Assembly: GCA_943846615.1 (NCBI GenBank)
Contig: OX044354.1
Coordinates: 1,120,359-1,184,358, forward strand
Length of the DNA: 64,000 nt
Reading direction: 5' to 3'
From: an uncultured Amylibacter sp.
Lineage (GTDB): Bacteria; Pseudomonadota; Alphaproteobacteria; Rhodobacterales; Rhodobacteraceae
Part shown: piece by piece, positions 34,200-43,750 of the stretch
Position numbering within the stretch: the first letter of the stretch is position 1
Layout: every line of letters begins with the position of its first letter
Translations under genes and position numbers: made by a program
Notes under the pieces: generated by a model
What the model saw: the letters and a program-made list of their open reading frames with translations, nothing else
Databases searched by the model: none
Told to the model about the DNA's origin: nothing

Positions 34200-35225
34200 T
34201 TATGATGACCAAATCCATTGGCCATGTTCATTCATTTCACGACCGATCTTACCTGCCAAATACAGATGGTTCAAATGCGCAATTGATTCCGCCATCGCCA
34301 ATGTATATTCGCCCTTGCCGATTTTGCGTTTGAACAACACATCAAAACATCCCGCCGCCGTGCGCGGGGTTTTCAAATGATCGACCAAACGCGGTAATGC
34401 GTGGTGGTGATTATCAATCAGTTGTTGCAAACGCGTTGGCAATCCTTGGAACGGCAATTTGTGTCCGCCCAAAACGAAATGATCATCCGTCGCGTATTTT
34501 TGGAATTTTTCGCATGATGTAATCCATTCCGCCAGCGGATCGGCCAACGGTTCGGTTGGATAAACGCCGACGTTTGGAGAAATACCGGGCAGGATTTGAT
34601 CCCCCGCAATCACCACATTATCCGATTGTGACCACAGGGTCGCGTGTTCCGGTGAATGCCCATCGCCCGTGCGCACTGTCCAGTAGCGCGCGCCGATTTT
34701 GATGGTTTCGTCGTCTTGGATGCGGGTAAATCCCAGCGGCATCGGGTAGACGATATCGGAAAAATTAAATGGGCGACCAGCGGCGCGTTCGTTGAAAATT
34801 TCAGCATCCATGCCAGCGGCGCGATAAAAATCCAATGTCTCTTGGGGCCAGACCTCTTGCGTATCCACTGTCAACATCCGCGAATATAGCCATGCCGTAC
34901 GTGTCGTCACCAATTCAGCCCCATGTTCGGATTGAAACCAGCCGACCATGCCAACGTGATCAGGGTGATGGTGTGTCAATAAAACCCGCGTCACTGGATC
35001 GCCACGCAAAGGGCCCGCCAACAGATCATTCCACAGCTTGATCCCGCGTTTCGAATGATAGCCCGTATCCACAACGCACCATCCCGACCCATCGCGGATC
35101 GCATAGACATTCACATGATCCAGCGCCATCGGCAGCGGCAATCGCATCCACAGGATGTCATCTGCGACTTGGATCGCCTCTCCCTCGCTGGGCGGTGTTT
35201 CAAAGGGGAATGTAATTGGTGTCAT
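34200..35225 (-). CDS. MBL-fold metallo-hydrolase
   Basis: A 341-residue cytoplasmic metallo-beta-lactamase-fold enzyme. The zinc-binding THHHPDHVGMVGWF (HxHxDH), the later GDGHSPEHATLW and AGDQILPGISPNVGVYP, and the final-ligand segment VLGGHKLPFQG are present. A C-terminal helical domain (LPRLVDHLKTPRTAAGCFDV) is like that of LACTB2/BLACT-type hydrolases. The ATG at 35225 (MTPITFPFETPPSEGEAIQV) is preferred; 35249 is an alternative. Substrate unknown. It is divergent from the sua5-type gene. Confidence 0.85.
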   Translation of the reverse strand: MTPITFPFETPPSEGEAIQVADDILWMRLPLPMALDHVNVYAIRDGSGWCVVDTGYHSKRGIKLWNDLLAGPLRGDPVTRVLLTHHHPDHVGMVGWFQSEHGAELVTTRTAWLYSRMLTVDTQEVWPQETLDFYRAAGMDAEIFNERAAGRPFNFSDIVYPMPLGFTRIQDDETIKIGARYWTVRTGDGHSPEHATLWSQSDNVVIAGDQILPGISPNVGVYPTEPLADPLAEWITSCEKFQKYATDDHFVLGGHKLPFQGLPTRLQQLIDNHHHALPRLVDHLKTPRTAAGCFDVLFKRKIGKGEYTLAMAESIAHLNHLYLAGKIGREMNEHGQWIWSS

Positions 35226-35327
35226 GACATGCTCACATTGTTTTTGCATCCGCCGTGCGAACGCTGTATTTGAACTGGCTAACAGAGCTTGCACCAAATG
35301 CAAGCTGAACCAGACGTCAGTAACATT

Positions 35328-36275
35328 ATGCAAACCCAAACCCTACGCCCCACCAACGATGGATTTAGCACCGCCGCCGATCTTTTAGCATCGGGTGGCT
35401 TGGTCGCGTTCCCAACGGAAACGGTTTACGGACTGGGCGGTGATGCACGCGATGGCGCGGCCGTTGCGGGGATTTATGCAGCCAAGGGGCGACCCAGTTT
35501 CAATCCGTTAATTGTGCATGTGGCCGATTTGGACATGGCGCAACGTTTTGCCGTTTTCGATAAATTGGCGCTAAAATTAGCGGATGAGTTCTGGCCTGGG
35601 CCAATGACGTTGGTTTTGCCCCTGCGTGACGATGCGGGATTGTCGGAATTGGTGACTGCGGGATTGGATACCGTTGCGATCCGTGTGCCTGCGCATCCTG
35701 TTGCCCGTGAACTATTGACTGCGTTTGATGGCCCAATTGCTGCACCATCCGCAAACCCGTCTGGCGGGATCAGTCCGACGCGCGCGGCCCATGTGCGCGA
35801 TGGTTTGGGTGGGCGGATTGATGCGATTTTGAATGGTGGAAAATGTGCCGTAGGATTGGAATCGACAATAGTGATGCCCAAAGATGGAATGGTACATCTG
35901 TTGCGTTCTGGTGGTGTTCCAGCCGAAGATATTGCAGGTCTGCATATCCCCGACCAAACCAATGAAACAGCGCCGACCTCGCCCGGGCAATTGGCTTCTC
36001 ATTATGCGCCGAATGCGCGATTGCGCATGAATGTAACATCCGCAAATGACGATGAGCACATGATTGGGTTTGGCGATGTTAAGGGACAAATTAATTTATC
36101 CAAAGATGGCGATCTAATCGAGGCGGCGGCAAACCTGTTTGCATATCTGCATATCGCAGACGAAGATGCGCAGACATTGGGGAAATCAAAAATTGCAGTG
36201 GCGCCGATCCCGATGATCGGCTTGGGTGTTGCGATCAATGACCGTTTGAAACGCGCCAGTGCAGATCGCGATTAA
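35328..36275 (+). CDS. L-threonylcarbamoyladenylate synthase (Sua5/YwlC type)
   Basis: A 315-residue enzyme making threonylcarbamoyl-AMP from Thr, bicarbonate and ATP for the t6A37 modification of tRNA. The YrdC domain (residues about 10-200) shows FPTETVYGLGGDARDGAAVA, YAAKGRPSFNPLIVHV, WPGPMTLVLP and APSANPSGGISPTRAAHV, then NGGKCAVGLESTIV. The Sua5 C-terminal domain begins with the linker SPGQLASHYAPNARLR, separating it from short YrdC/TsaC. The ATG at 35328 is chosen; upstream in-frame starts at 35298 (ATG) and 35289 (TTG) add unconserved residues. Confidence 0.94.
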   Translation: MQTQTLRPTNDGFSTAADLLASGGLVAFPTETVYGLGGDARDGAAVAGIYAAKGRPSFNPLIVHVADLDMAQRFAVFDKLALKLADEFWPGPMTLVLPLRDDAGLSELVTAGLDTVAIRVPAHPVARELLTAFDGPIAAPSANPSGGISPTRAAHVRDGLGGRIDAILNGGKCAVGLESTIVMPKDGMVHLLRSGGVPAEDIAGLHIPDQTNETAPTSPGQLASHYAPNARLRMNVTSANDDEHMIGFGDVKGQINLSKDGDLIEAAANLFAYLHIADEDAQTLGKSKIAVAPIPMIGLGVAINDRLKRASADRD

Positions 36276-36282
36276 CCTTTGG

Positions 36283-36352
36283 CGTCGGTAAAAAATACCG
36301 ACGTAACCCATACGTTACCCATACACTTCCCATATGTTGCTTTGGGGGGGGG
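36283..36352. repeat. Hairpin, three 11-bp iterons and a G9 tract
   Basis: This gap between convergent sua5 and yqgE holds an inverted repeat cgtcggta/taccgacg (36283-36303), then three contiguous 11-bp units acgtaacccat, acgttacccat and acacttcccat (36301-36333), and a run of nine G (36344-36352). The hairpin lacks a T-run. The G-run is a likely site of length variation but lies in no coding frame. Confidence 0.6.
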
Positions 36353-36386
36353 ATTGCGAAAAATCCTAACCCAGCGTTCGCAACGC

Positions 36387-36953
36387 CTAGGCGCGACCGC
36401 CCTCAGCAGATAGCAAGCGTGCATCTATACCCATATCTTTTAACGCGGCATCCCATTTCACGTCGTCTTCGGTTTCAAAAACTAACGCGTCCGACGAATC
36501 GCCAATTAACCAACCATTGGATTGAATTTCGCTTTCCAATTGCCCTGGCCCCCAACCTGAATAACCCAAGGCCAACAGACATTGATCCGGGCCTGTCCCG
36601 TTAGAGATATCTTCTAAAATCTCCAACGATGCGGTCATGCCGACGGTATCCGTGACGTCCAAGGTTGCCTCTGAGGCGACGTAATCGCGGCTGTGCAGAA
36701 CAAATCCGCGTCCGTGTTCTACAGGGCCGCCGATGTGGATACTGTCCAGATTAATTGGGTTGTTCGGGGTGATCGACAGTTGATCCAACAGATCCTTCAA
36801 CGCCAAATCGGGTGCTGGTTTATTGATGATTAAACCCATCGCGCCCTCGTCCGAGTGGGAGCACATGTAGATCACGGATTTATCAAAGTTGGAATCGCCA
36901 ATGCCGGGCATCGCGATCAGTAGTTTTCCATCAAGGTTTGTTTTGTCTGTCAT
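36387..36953 (-). CDS. yqgE: YqgE/AlgH family protein
   Basis: A 188-residue protein of the YqgE/AlgH family. The hallmark start DGKLLIAMPGIGDSNFDKSV, the CSHSDEGAMGLIINKP block, and HIGGPVEHGRGFVLHS followed by LLALGYSGWGPGQLESEI are all present. Its molecular role is not settled. The name AlgH comes from alginate regulation in Pseudomonas. The ATG is at 36953, 111 bp before the divergent DsbD-like gene. Confidence 0.94.
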   Translation of the reverse strand: MTDKTNLDGKLLIAMPGIGDSNFDKSVIYMCSHSDEGAMGLIINKPAPDLALKDLLDQLSITPNNPINLDSIHIGGPVEHGRGFVLHSRDYVASEATLDVTDTVGMTASLEILEDISNGTGPDQCLLALGYSGWGPGQLESEIQSNGWLIGDSSDALVFETEDDVKWDAALKDMGIDARLLSAEGGRA

Positions 36954-37064
36954 AGTTTAAATCTGGGCCTTAGGCATCGGAAACACAAGGGCTTTGCGTC
37001 CCATAACGTCATCCACGCGCAAATGTGACTTTCATTTCAGTGACTAATCCTTATTTTCGGCCAT

Positions 37065-37859
37065 ATGAAACACGTATCCACTTTGGCGCTGATTGCGCTG
37101 GCTCAATCTGTATCAGCGGAATCGCCTATTCTGGGTCTTGATTCCATTGATGTAATCGCCGGCTGGCGTCAGGCCGATGGCAGCCATATCGCGGCAGTCA
37201 ATATTCAGTTGGAAAAAGGTTGGAAAACATATTGGCGCGTTGCAGGTGGTGGTGGTATTCCACCGCAATTCGATTGGTCGGCGTCTGAAAACATCGCGAG
37301 CTTCGAGGTCCAATGGCCCGCGCCATCTGTGTTTCACGATTATGATCAGCAAACGATTGGGTATAAGGATGCGCTGATTTTACCCATCGTGTTCCATCCC
37401 AAAGATGCCAACAAACCCATGCGCATTTCTGGCAGCATTGATTTTGGTGTCTGTGAGAACGTCTGTGTGCCTGTACAATCTGCCCTGAATGCCACCCTGC
37501 CCTCGCGTGTCGCGGTAGGGAAATCGGCGATTAAACAGGCATTGAATAATCGTGCGCGCAGTGGCCAATCTGCTGGTGTGTCATTGGTCAAATGCGCCTT
37601 TACCCCTATCAAAGGAGGCTTTGCGATCTCCGCGAAATTGGAAACAGAAAACGGATTTCACAAACGCGCCGTTGGCGTATTGGAATACCCCGCAGGGCCG
37701 AATGATTGGGTACAACAGCAACCCAGCGAAATCAGCGGTTACAACCTGACTGCACACGCGATTTTATACGCCAAAGATGTGGCCTTTCTTGATCGCAGCA
37801 AATTGCGTGTGACCGTATTATCCAAGGGCAAGGCCGTGGAGATCCAAGGCTGTACCTAG
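37065..37859 (+). CDS. Periplasmic DsbD N-terminal (alpha) domain-like protein
   Basis: A 264-residue exported protein with signal peptide MKHVSTLALIALAQSVSA. The body matches the DsbD alpha/DsbC-like immunoglobulin-fold domain: LEKGWKTYWRVAGGGGIPPQ, WPAPSVFHDYDQQTIGYKDA, and a cysteine pair in DFGVCENVCVPV (Cys130 and Cys134), the position of the redox pair of the DsbD alpha domain. No transmembrane beta or thioredoxin gamma domain is fused or adjacent, so it needs a separate reductant such as CcdA/DsbD elsewhere. It overlaps the convergent RND gene by 4 bp. Confidence 0.85.
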   Translation: MKHVSTLALIALAQSVSAESPILGLDSIDVIAGWRQADGSHIAAVNIQLEKGWKTYWRVAGGGGIPPQFDWSASENIASFEVQWPAPSVFHDYDQQTIGYKDALILPIVFHPKDANKPMRISGSIDFGVCENVCVPVQSALNATLPSRVAVGKSAIKQALNNRARSGQSAGVSLVKCAFTPIKGGFAISAKLETENGFHKRAVGVLEYPAGPNDWVQQQPSEISGYNLTAHAILYAKDVAFLDRSKLRVTVLSKGKAVEIQGCT

Positions 37860-40800
37860 GTACGTCGCAATCCCGACAAGACAAACAGAATATAGGCGAT
37901 CACAGTTACCGCCGTGATGCCACCGACGAAGACCGCCAACGTTGCAGGTAATCCCGTCAACACCCCATCTGTAATCCACAACACCAGTTCAGACGGTTGC
38001 AAGTTCAACGCCAAAGGCGCGACGGTTGCGGCGATCACGCCGACAACACCAAGCACCGCCAGAACGAATACGACCTGTGCGCGATAGGGCATGCGTCCGC
38101 CCGTCAGACCACGGCGAAGGGACGTAAATAATCGCCCGAAATCCTTCTGCATAATGACCATGGACGGCACCACCAACAAAACCAAGAACATGCCGAAGCC
38201 CAATCCAAAGACCAATGTAATGATGGTTGGTTTCAGGAATTGCGCCTGTGCAGAGGCCTCAAACAACAACGGCGTCAGCCCCAAAACAGTGGTCAGCGTC
38301 GTTAACAACACCGGGCGCAAACGATCCGAGCAGGCATCAACGATAGCGGGAAACAGACCACGCTTTTCAGCGTATTCATCAATTGTTGTCACCAGAACGA
38401 TTGAATCGTTGATGATAATTCCGCTCATCCCGATCATCCCTACGATTGAGAACATCGACAACGGAACCTCCATCACCCAATGGCCGAAGATCATTCCGAT
38501 GGCACCAAATGGGATCACAGACATAACAACAATCGGGCGTGTCCAGCTAGAGAATATCCATGTCAGTGCCAGATAAATCCCCAAGAGGCACAGCATATAT
38601 CCGACAACCGCGTCGTTGAAAAATTCCTTCTCTTGTTCCGCCAATCCCGACAGCCGGTATTCGATACCGTAATCTTGTGCGATTTTTGGTAGGACTGTGT
38701 TTTCCAATGTGTTCACGATTTCGGTAGCGCGTGTTGGATCGTCTTCGGGGATTTCACCGGTGACAGACATCAGGCGTAAACCGTTTTCGCGAAGCACCGT
38801 GGAAAATCCCAGCGTGCGCGTGACGGTTACGATATCGGCCAAGGAGACAAAATTTCCCGATGGTGAACGCAGTTGCGTGCGATCCAGAAAATCGGCGGAT
38901 AATTCGGATTCGGGGATACGCACGATCACCTCTGATGTGCGGACTCCGACGGGGAAACTAGCGGCCTCGATGCCATTCAAACGATTACGCAATTCGCGCC
39001 CGATGGCATCGATGGTGAATCCCAATGCCGTTCCTTGGGGTGTAAGTTCCAGAACCAATTCTTCTTTGTCATACGGCAAATCGTCTTCAACAGAAGTGAC
39101 CTCTGGGAATTGGCCTTCGATTTCGGATTGCAGGGCGATCGATGCTGCCTTTAGCGTTTCGCTGTCGGGGCCGACCAATTGCACATCTAGGCTGTCACCA
39201 CCTGGACCAAAACGGAAACCACGAAAACTGATTGTTTCCAATAATGGGTGACGTTGGACCGCGTCCTGCAATTCACCCAAGAATTCGAATGATGAATAGG
39301 GGCGCGCGTCGGCTTCGATCAATTCGACGGCGACTGATCCTTTTAGATCGCCATCTTTGTTACCTGCGCCAGCCAGGCCTCGGCCTGTGTTGCCGCCGAC
39401 TTCTGTTAGGGTAAATGTTACGGGGTTTGTGCCGTACTCTTTCTCAAATTTGGCGGCGGTGGCGTCGACGGCGCGTTGTAGCTCATCCACCATCGCCTTG
39501 GTGTCGGCACGTGTCGCGCCCTCTAGCATCGCGATGTTGCCTGAGACGGAAGAGCGTTCAGGCGCGCTGAAGAAACGGAAATTGACCTCGCCTGATTTGA
39601 ACAGGGCAACATTAGCCATCAGCAAAACGAACGCGATTGCCACAACAGGATAGCGAAAGATTAAAACACCGCGCATTACGGGGCGGAAAATGGTGTGACG
39701 AAACCAGTTAAATCCGCGATTAAAATGGTGGCTAGGAATATCGTACCATTTAATTGTTCCGCCTTGGGTCAACGAATGGCTCATGTGGTTGGGCAATATC
39801 ATGAAGCATTCGACCAAAGACGCCAGCAATACTGCGATGACCGTAAAGGGAATGTCGGCGATTAAGGTGCCAAAACGCCCCCCTATCAGCGTTAGCCCCC
39901 AAAATGCGATGACCGTGGTGATAGTTGCAGAAAACACAGGCGGTGCCATGCGACGCGCGGCGTTTTCGGCGGCGGTTACGGGGTCTTCGCCCAAACGGCG
40001 TGCGCGAAAATCCGCATGTTCGCCGACGACAATGGCATCATCCACAACAATGCCCAATGTGATAATCAGGCCAAATAGCGATACCATATTCAATGTCAAA
40101 CCAGATGCGTACATCAAACCAACAGCGGCAAACATTGCGGCAGGGATGCCCGCAGCCACCCAGAACGCCGTGCGTGCGGACAGGAACAGGAACAACAGGG
40201 CGACAACCAGAACCAGCCCCATCAATCCGTTTTTCACCAACAACCCCAAGCGATCCTGAATGGCCTGCGCACGTGTGCGGATCAGTTCGATTTTCACACC
40301 TTGGGGCAAAGTCAATTGCATTTCATCTGCAACGGATTGAACTGTGGCCTGCATACGGATTGCATCGCCCTGATCTGAACGATCCACGCGAATGGATACG
40401 GCGGGGTTTCCGCGCACGAAGTAGGAGCGTTGTGCATCCGTGCCAGACACCAAAATCGACGCCACATCACCCACACGAAGCTTTGATCCATCCGCATTAG
40501 AGCGCACGACAATGCTTTCAATCTCTTCGGCAGTGCGTTTGGCGACACCTGTGCGCACACGAGCTGATCCGCCAGCAACGTCGCCTGCGGGGTCGGCTTC
40601 GGCCTCTTGACCGATGACGTCTGCGATTTCGGATAGGGAGACATCGTTTTGGATCAGGCTCGCCTCGCTGACTTCGACGGATATCTCTGGTGCGGATACG
40701 CCGCGAATGGATACACGGGTGACGCCGTTTAAAAATAAGCGCCCAGAAAATTCATCAGCGAAGCGTGACAGCTGATCTGTGGAAACGGGGCCAGATATGA

Positions 40801-41242
40801 TCACATCCGTAACGCGATCACGCCATGCGCCGCGACGTATTGTGGGTTCGTCAGCGCCATCAGGCAGGCCCGTCACCGCATCCACAGCGACCTTTACATC
40901 ATCAGCGGCGCGCGCCATGTCCCAGTTTGCCTGAAAATCCAGATTGATCGTTGCGCGGCCTTCGCGGGCGGTTGATGACGTGCTCTCGATCCCTTCGACA
41001 TTCAGCAATGCAGGTTCCAGCAATGCGATGATGCCGTTGTCCACATCTTCGGGGCCAGCGCCATCCCAGCGTACGGAAACCGAAACATTATCGATGATCA
41101 CATCGGGGAAAAACTGCGAACGGATTTTGGTGCTGGCGGCGATGCCCAGTACCAGCATGATCACCAAGATTAAATTCGACGCCGTACGGTGGCGCGTAAA
41201 ATAGGACAGGATACCACCAGCCGATGCGGTCAATTTACGCAT
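37856..41242 (-). CDS. RND-family efflux permease (AcrB/MexB superfamily)
   Basis: An inner-membrane pump of 1128 residues, slightly longer than the usual 1020-1060. It has the first transmembrane helix (NLILVIMLVLGIAASTKIRS), a large periplasmic loop, the TM4 proton relay DD in LGIVVDDAIVVGEHADFRAR, the second loop, and helices to the end, including the internal-repeat motif GMIGMSGIIINDSIVLV. The C-terminal about 70 residues carry two additional hydrophobic segments (VVFVLAVLGVVGVIAATVAP, LTGLPATLAVFVGGITAVTV). It is 2 bp downstream of its adaptor gene. Substrate unknown; no outer-membrane TolC gene is adjacent. Confidence 0.93.
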   Translation of the reverse strand: MRKLTASAGGILSYFTRHRTASNLILVIMLVLGIAASTKIRSQFFPDVIIDNVSVSVRWDGAGPEDVDNGIIALLEPALLNVEGIESTSSTAREGRATINLDFQANWDMARAADDVKVAVDAVTGLPDGADEPTIRRGAWRDRVTDVIISGPVSTDQLSRFADEFSGRLFLNGVTRVSIRGVSAPEISVEVSEASLIQNDVSLSEIADVIGQEAEADPAGDVAGGSARVRTGVAKRTAEEIESIVVRSNADGSKLRVGDVASILVSGTDAQRSYFVRGNPAVSIRVDRSDQGDAIRMQATVQSVADEMQLTLPQGVKIELIRTRAQAIQDRLGLLVKNGLMGLVLVVALLFLFLSARTAFWVAAGIPAAMFAAVGLMYASGLTLNMVSLFGLIITLGIVVDDAIVVGEHADFRARRLGEDPVTAAENAARRMAPPVFSATITTVIAFWGLTLIGGRFGTLIADIPFTVIAVLLASLVECFMILPNHMSHSLTQGGTIKWYDIPSHHFNRGFNWFRHTIFRPVMRGVLIFRYPVVAIAFVLLMANVALFKSGEVNFRFFSAPERSSVSGNIAMLEGATRADTKAMVDELQRAVDATAAKFEKEYGTNPVTFTLTEVGGNTGRGLAGAGNKDGDLKGSVAVELIEADARPYSSFEFLGELQDAVQRHPLLETISFRGFRFGPGGDSLDVQLVGPDSETLKAASIALQSEIEGQFPEVTSVEDDLPYDKEELVLELTPQGTALGFTIDAIGRELRNRLNGIEAASFPVGVRTSEVIVRIPESELSADFLDRTQLRSPSGNFVSLADIVTVTRTLGFSTVLRENGLRLMSVTGEIPEDDPTRATEIVNTLENTVLPKIAQDYGIEYRLSGLAEQEKEFFNDAVVGYMLCLLGIYLALTWIFSSWTRPIVVMSVIPFGAIGMIFGHWVMEVPLSMFSIVGMIGMSGIIINDSIVLVTTIDEYAEKRGLFPAIVDACSDRLRPVLLTTLTTVLGLTPLLFEASAQAQFLKPTIITLVFGLGFGMFLVLLVVPSMVIMQKDFGRLFTSLRRGLTGGRMPYRAQVVFVLAVLGVVGVIAATVAPLALNLQPSELVLWITDGVLTGLPATLAVFVGGITAVTVIAYILFVLSGLRRT

Positions 41243-41244
41243 AT

Positions 41245-42702
41245 CTAGGTTCCCATGTTGGAAGTGATGCGGTCAAACATGCGCTGTGGTACGGTGCCCG
41301 CCTCGATCTGTTTTAACATGCGTTTTTTTACGCCATCTGGCATTGGGCCACCTTTGACGAATTCGATCATTTTCGCTTGCTGTTCCGCTGTCAATTTCAC
41401 ACCTTCGGGTTCTTTGGGTTTATCTCCCAGTTTGGCATTTGGGTCGCGTGGAACGATCAAAATTCCCGCACCCAGTTGCGGGGCCCGTTGGGCTACGATG
41501 CGCTGTCCCGACAGACCACGAGCCCGCACGATCAGGTTGTCGCCCTGTTTTCGCAAAATTTCGACGTTCGCGGCGCTTAGGCGGTTATCTTCGCCGACCA
41601 CCAAAACCTCGCCCGTGGCGTTCGTGGCGGTGGCGGGAATTTGCGCCACACGGTTCAAGGCGGGTTCGGAAATGCGTACGGAAACAAAATCACCTGTGCG
41701 CACTGATGCCACCTGATCGCCAGACAAACGTGCGAAAATTTCGCGCCCTGTCAGACCTTCGCCAACTGCGGCGCTTGATCGTTCAACCTTGGCGGGGATT
41801 GGCGCGCCAAGGCCTGTGAAAAATACGTTTACCTTGGCGGCTTTGATCCCGCCTGTGGCCCCTGATAGATTGGCGAATTGAGCGGATGAAATGCGAAATG
41901 ATACCTCTAGTGCATTGGGATCAATCAATTCCGCCAAACGTTCGTTGCCGTTTGTTAAACCACCCAAAACGCCGGAAACATTCGCTAAAACACCGTCAAA
42001 AGAGGCGTGAACGGTGAGATCATCCAATTTTCGCTGTGCTTCGGCGACGTTGATTTGACGACGCGTCAGGCCCGTTTGTGCGCGGTTTATACGAGCATTT
42101 GCGTTCGCGACGCCTTGGCGTTTGCCAAGGGCGGCGGTTTCGGCGCTGGATGCGGATAGTTCGGCGGATTCAAGTGCGGATTCGGTTCCGACACCGCGCG
42201 TTCGCAGGTTTTTCTGGCGATCTGCGGCCTGCATACGCAATTCGAATTGGCGCTCTGCCGCTTTCAATTCATCATTCGACAGGACCAGTGCATCCCGGGC
42301 TTCGCTTAACTCGGCTTCTGCTTCGCGGAGTTCGGTTTGGGCCAATGCAAGGGTTGCGCTGGCGCTGGCGGGATCAGTCGCAAAGAGTAAATCGCCCTTT
42401 TTCACAGCACCGCCTTCGCGAAAATTTGGGGACATTTCAACCAATGCACCGCTGGCGGCGGTGCGGAGTTCCAATGTGCGCCCTGAAACGACTTCGCCAA
42501 AGGCGATGAGTTCGGGGGAAATGGTGCCGATTTCGATGGGCATAACATTGACGCTGAAACTACGTTCGCGTTCGGTGCGTTGGCCACGGCGGCTCTCACG
42601 TTCGTTCTGGGCGTTCTGGAAAATATAGACACCAACCAGTAGCAAACCCACGGTCAATGCCGTTAAAAATAATCCGAAAAGACCGCGTCTGAAAAAGCGC
42701 AT
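41245..42702 (-). CDS. RND efflux periplasmic adaptor subunit
   Basis: A 485-residue membrane-fusion protein with an N-terminal anchor (LFGLFLTALTVGLLLVGVYI), a split lipoyl/barrel-sandwich domain (VSGRTLELRTAASGALVEMS and VHASFDGVLANVSGVLGGLT), a long coiled-coil hairpin (about 120-225, QTELREAEAELSEARDALVL), and a beta-barrel. After about 410 there is a Pro/Lys-containing extension ending KRMLKQIEAGTVPQRMFDRI plus TSNMGT, beyond the usual adaptor end. It is upstream of and coupled to the permease gene. Confidence 0.92.
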   Translation of the reverse strand: MRFFRRGLFGLFLTALTVGLLLVGVYIFQNAQNERESRRGQRTERERSFSVNVMPIEIGTISPELIAFGEVVSGRTLELRTAASGALVEMSPNFREGGAVKKGDLLFATDPASASATLALAQTELREAEAELSEARDALVLSNDELKAAERQFELRMQAADRQKNLRTRGVGTESALESAELSASSAETAALGKRQGVANANARINRAQTGLTRRQINVAEAQRKLDDLTVHASFDGVLANVSGVLGGLTNGNERLAELIDPNALEVSFRISSAQFANLSGATGGIKAAKVNVFFTGLGAPIPAKVERSSAAVGEGLTGREIFARLSGDQVASVRTGDFVSVRISEPALNRVAQIPATATNATGEVLVVGEDNRLSAANVEILRKQGDNLIVRARGLSGQRIVAQRAPQLGAGILIVPRDPNAKLGDKPKEPEGVKLTAEQQAKMIEFVKGGPMPDGVKKRMLKQIEAGTVPQRMFDRITSNMGT

Positions 42703-42761
42703 TTGTGTCGTCCTTAAATTGTCACCTGATGGTGATACGTGCCAAACCTAGCATTCCGTCG

Positions 42762-43220
42762 CTAGGGTGCAAATTCTTTTCGCCTGTGCAGATATTCAAG
42801 AACAAGTGATGCAGAATCTACGAAATTATACTGCTTCAACTGGCTGTCGTTTAAAAATGCAAAACCTGCGCCTTCGTGAATGCTCATTTCTGGGACCTTC
42901 ACTGCGCGTTTTAGACGATAGTAATAATGATAGGCCTGCAGGCCATTTGACGGTACCAAGCGCGCGAAAGGTTCCAATTCATCCAATGTGGCGATGATGC
43001 CCGTTTCCTCGGCCAGTTCGCGGGGGGCGGCATGTGGGATTTCTTCGCCAGGATCGACGTGACCGCCGAAAAAGGTCCACATTCCACCGTGCGAGACATG
43101 TTCAAAATCATCGCGCAATTGAACACCAACCCGCCCCAATTCATCCTGAATGACAATGCCAACCACGCTGTGGGTACATTTCGGCCAATCCGTTAGTAGG
43201 GGAAAATCAGCGTCGTTCAT
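42762..43220 (-). CDS. NUDIX hydrolase
   Basis: A 152-residue pyrophosphohydrolase with an intact Nudix box, GGHVDPGEEIPHAAPRELAE followed by ETGI, matching Gx5Ex7REUxEExGU. The N-terminal HSVVGIVIQDELGRVGVQLR forms the first strands. It cleaves nucleoside diphosphates linked to some moiety X, which cannot be deduced. Its start overlaps the moaB stop by 1 nt (TAATG), making it the last gene of a UDG-moaB-NUDIX operon. This suggests nucleotide-pool cleaning, but that is inference. Confidence 0.9.
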   Translation of the reverse strand: MNDADFPLLTDWPKCTHSVVGIVIQDELGRVGVQLRDDFEHVSHGGMWTFFGGHVDPGEEIPHAAPRELAEETGIIATLDELEPFARLVPSNGLQAYHYYYRLKRAVKVPEMSIHEGAGFAFLNDSQLKQYNFVDSASLVLEYLHRRKEFAP

Positions 43221-43750
43221 TATTTGCGCCTTTGGTGTTCGTCCAGTCGCGGCATGATTTCCACAAAATTACAGGGTTTGTGGCGGTAATCCAATTGATG
43301 TTGCAAAATTTCATCCCAGCCATCCTTGCATGCGCCCGGGCTACCCGGCAGGGCGAACAGGTATGTACCCTGTGCAACGCCCGCGGTGGCGCGGGATTGG
43401 ATGGCGGATGTGCCGATTTTCTTCATTGAAACGATCGTGAATACGGTGCCGAATGCATCGATCTCTTTCTCATAAACGTCGCGATGCGCCTCTACCGTGA
43501 CATCGCGCCCAGTCAGACCCGTGCCGCCCGTAGAGATAATCACATCCACATCATCGCGCCCGCACCATGTGTGTAATTGCGACGAAATAAGGGGGCGGTC
43601 ATCGGTGATGATTTGGCGATCTGCCAAAATATGGCCCGCATCCGCAATGCGTTTCACCAGCACGTCGCCCGATTTATCGTCCGCCAATTGGCGCGTATCG
43701 GATACAGTTAGAACCGCGATGCGGATGGGTAAAAAATCACGTTCACTCAT
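43220..43750 (-). CDS. moaB: Molybdenum cofactor biosynthesis protein MoaB
   Basis: A 176-residue MoaB/MogA-family protein that binds molybdopterin and adenylylates or accompanies it before molybdate insertion. Signature stretches are IAVLTVSDTRQLADDKSGDV, DDVDVIISTGGTGLTGRDVT and the active-site ALPGSPGACKDGWDEILQHQ. The ATG at 43750 gives the usual [20 protein letters not shown]. It overlaps UDG by 4 bp and NUDIX by 1 nt. Other molybdopterin genes in the window are moaE, moaD and fdhD. Confidence 0.93.
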   Translation of the reverse strand: MSERDFLPIRIAVLTVSDTRQLADDKSGDVLVKRIADAGHILADRQIITDDRPLISSQLHTWCGRDDVDVIISTGGTGLTGRDVTVEAHRDVYEKEIDAFGTVFTIVSMKKIGTSAIQSRATAGVAQGTYLFALPGSPGACKDGWDEILQHQLDYRHKPCNFVEIMPRLDEHQRRK

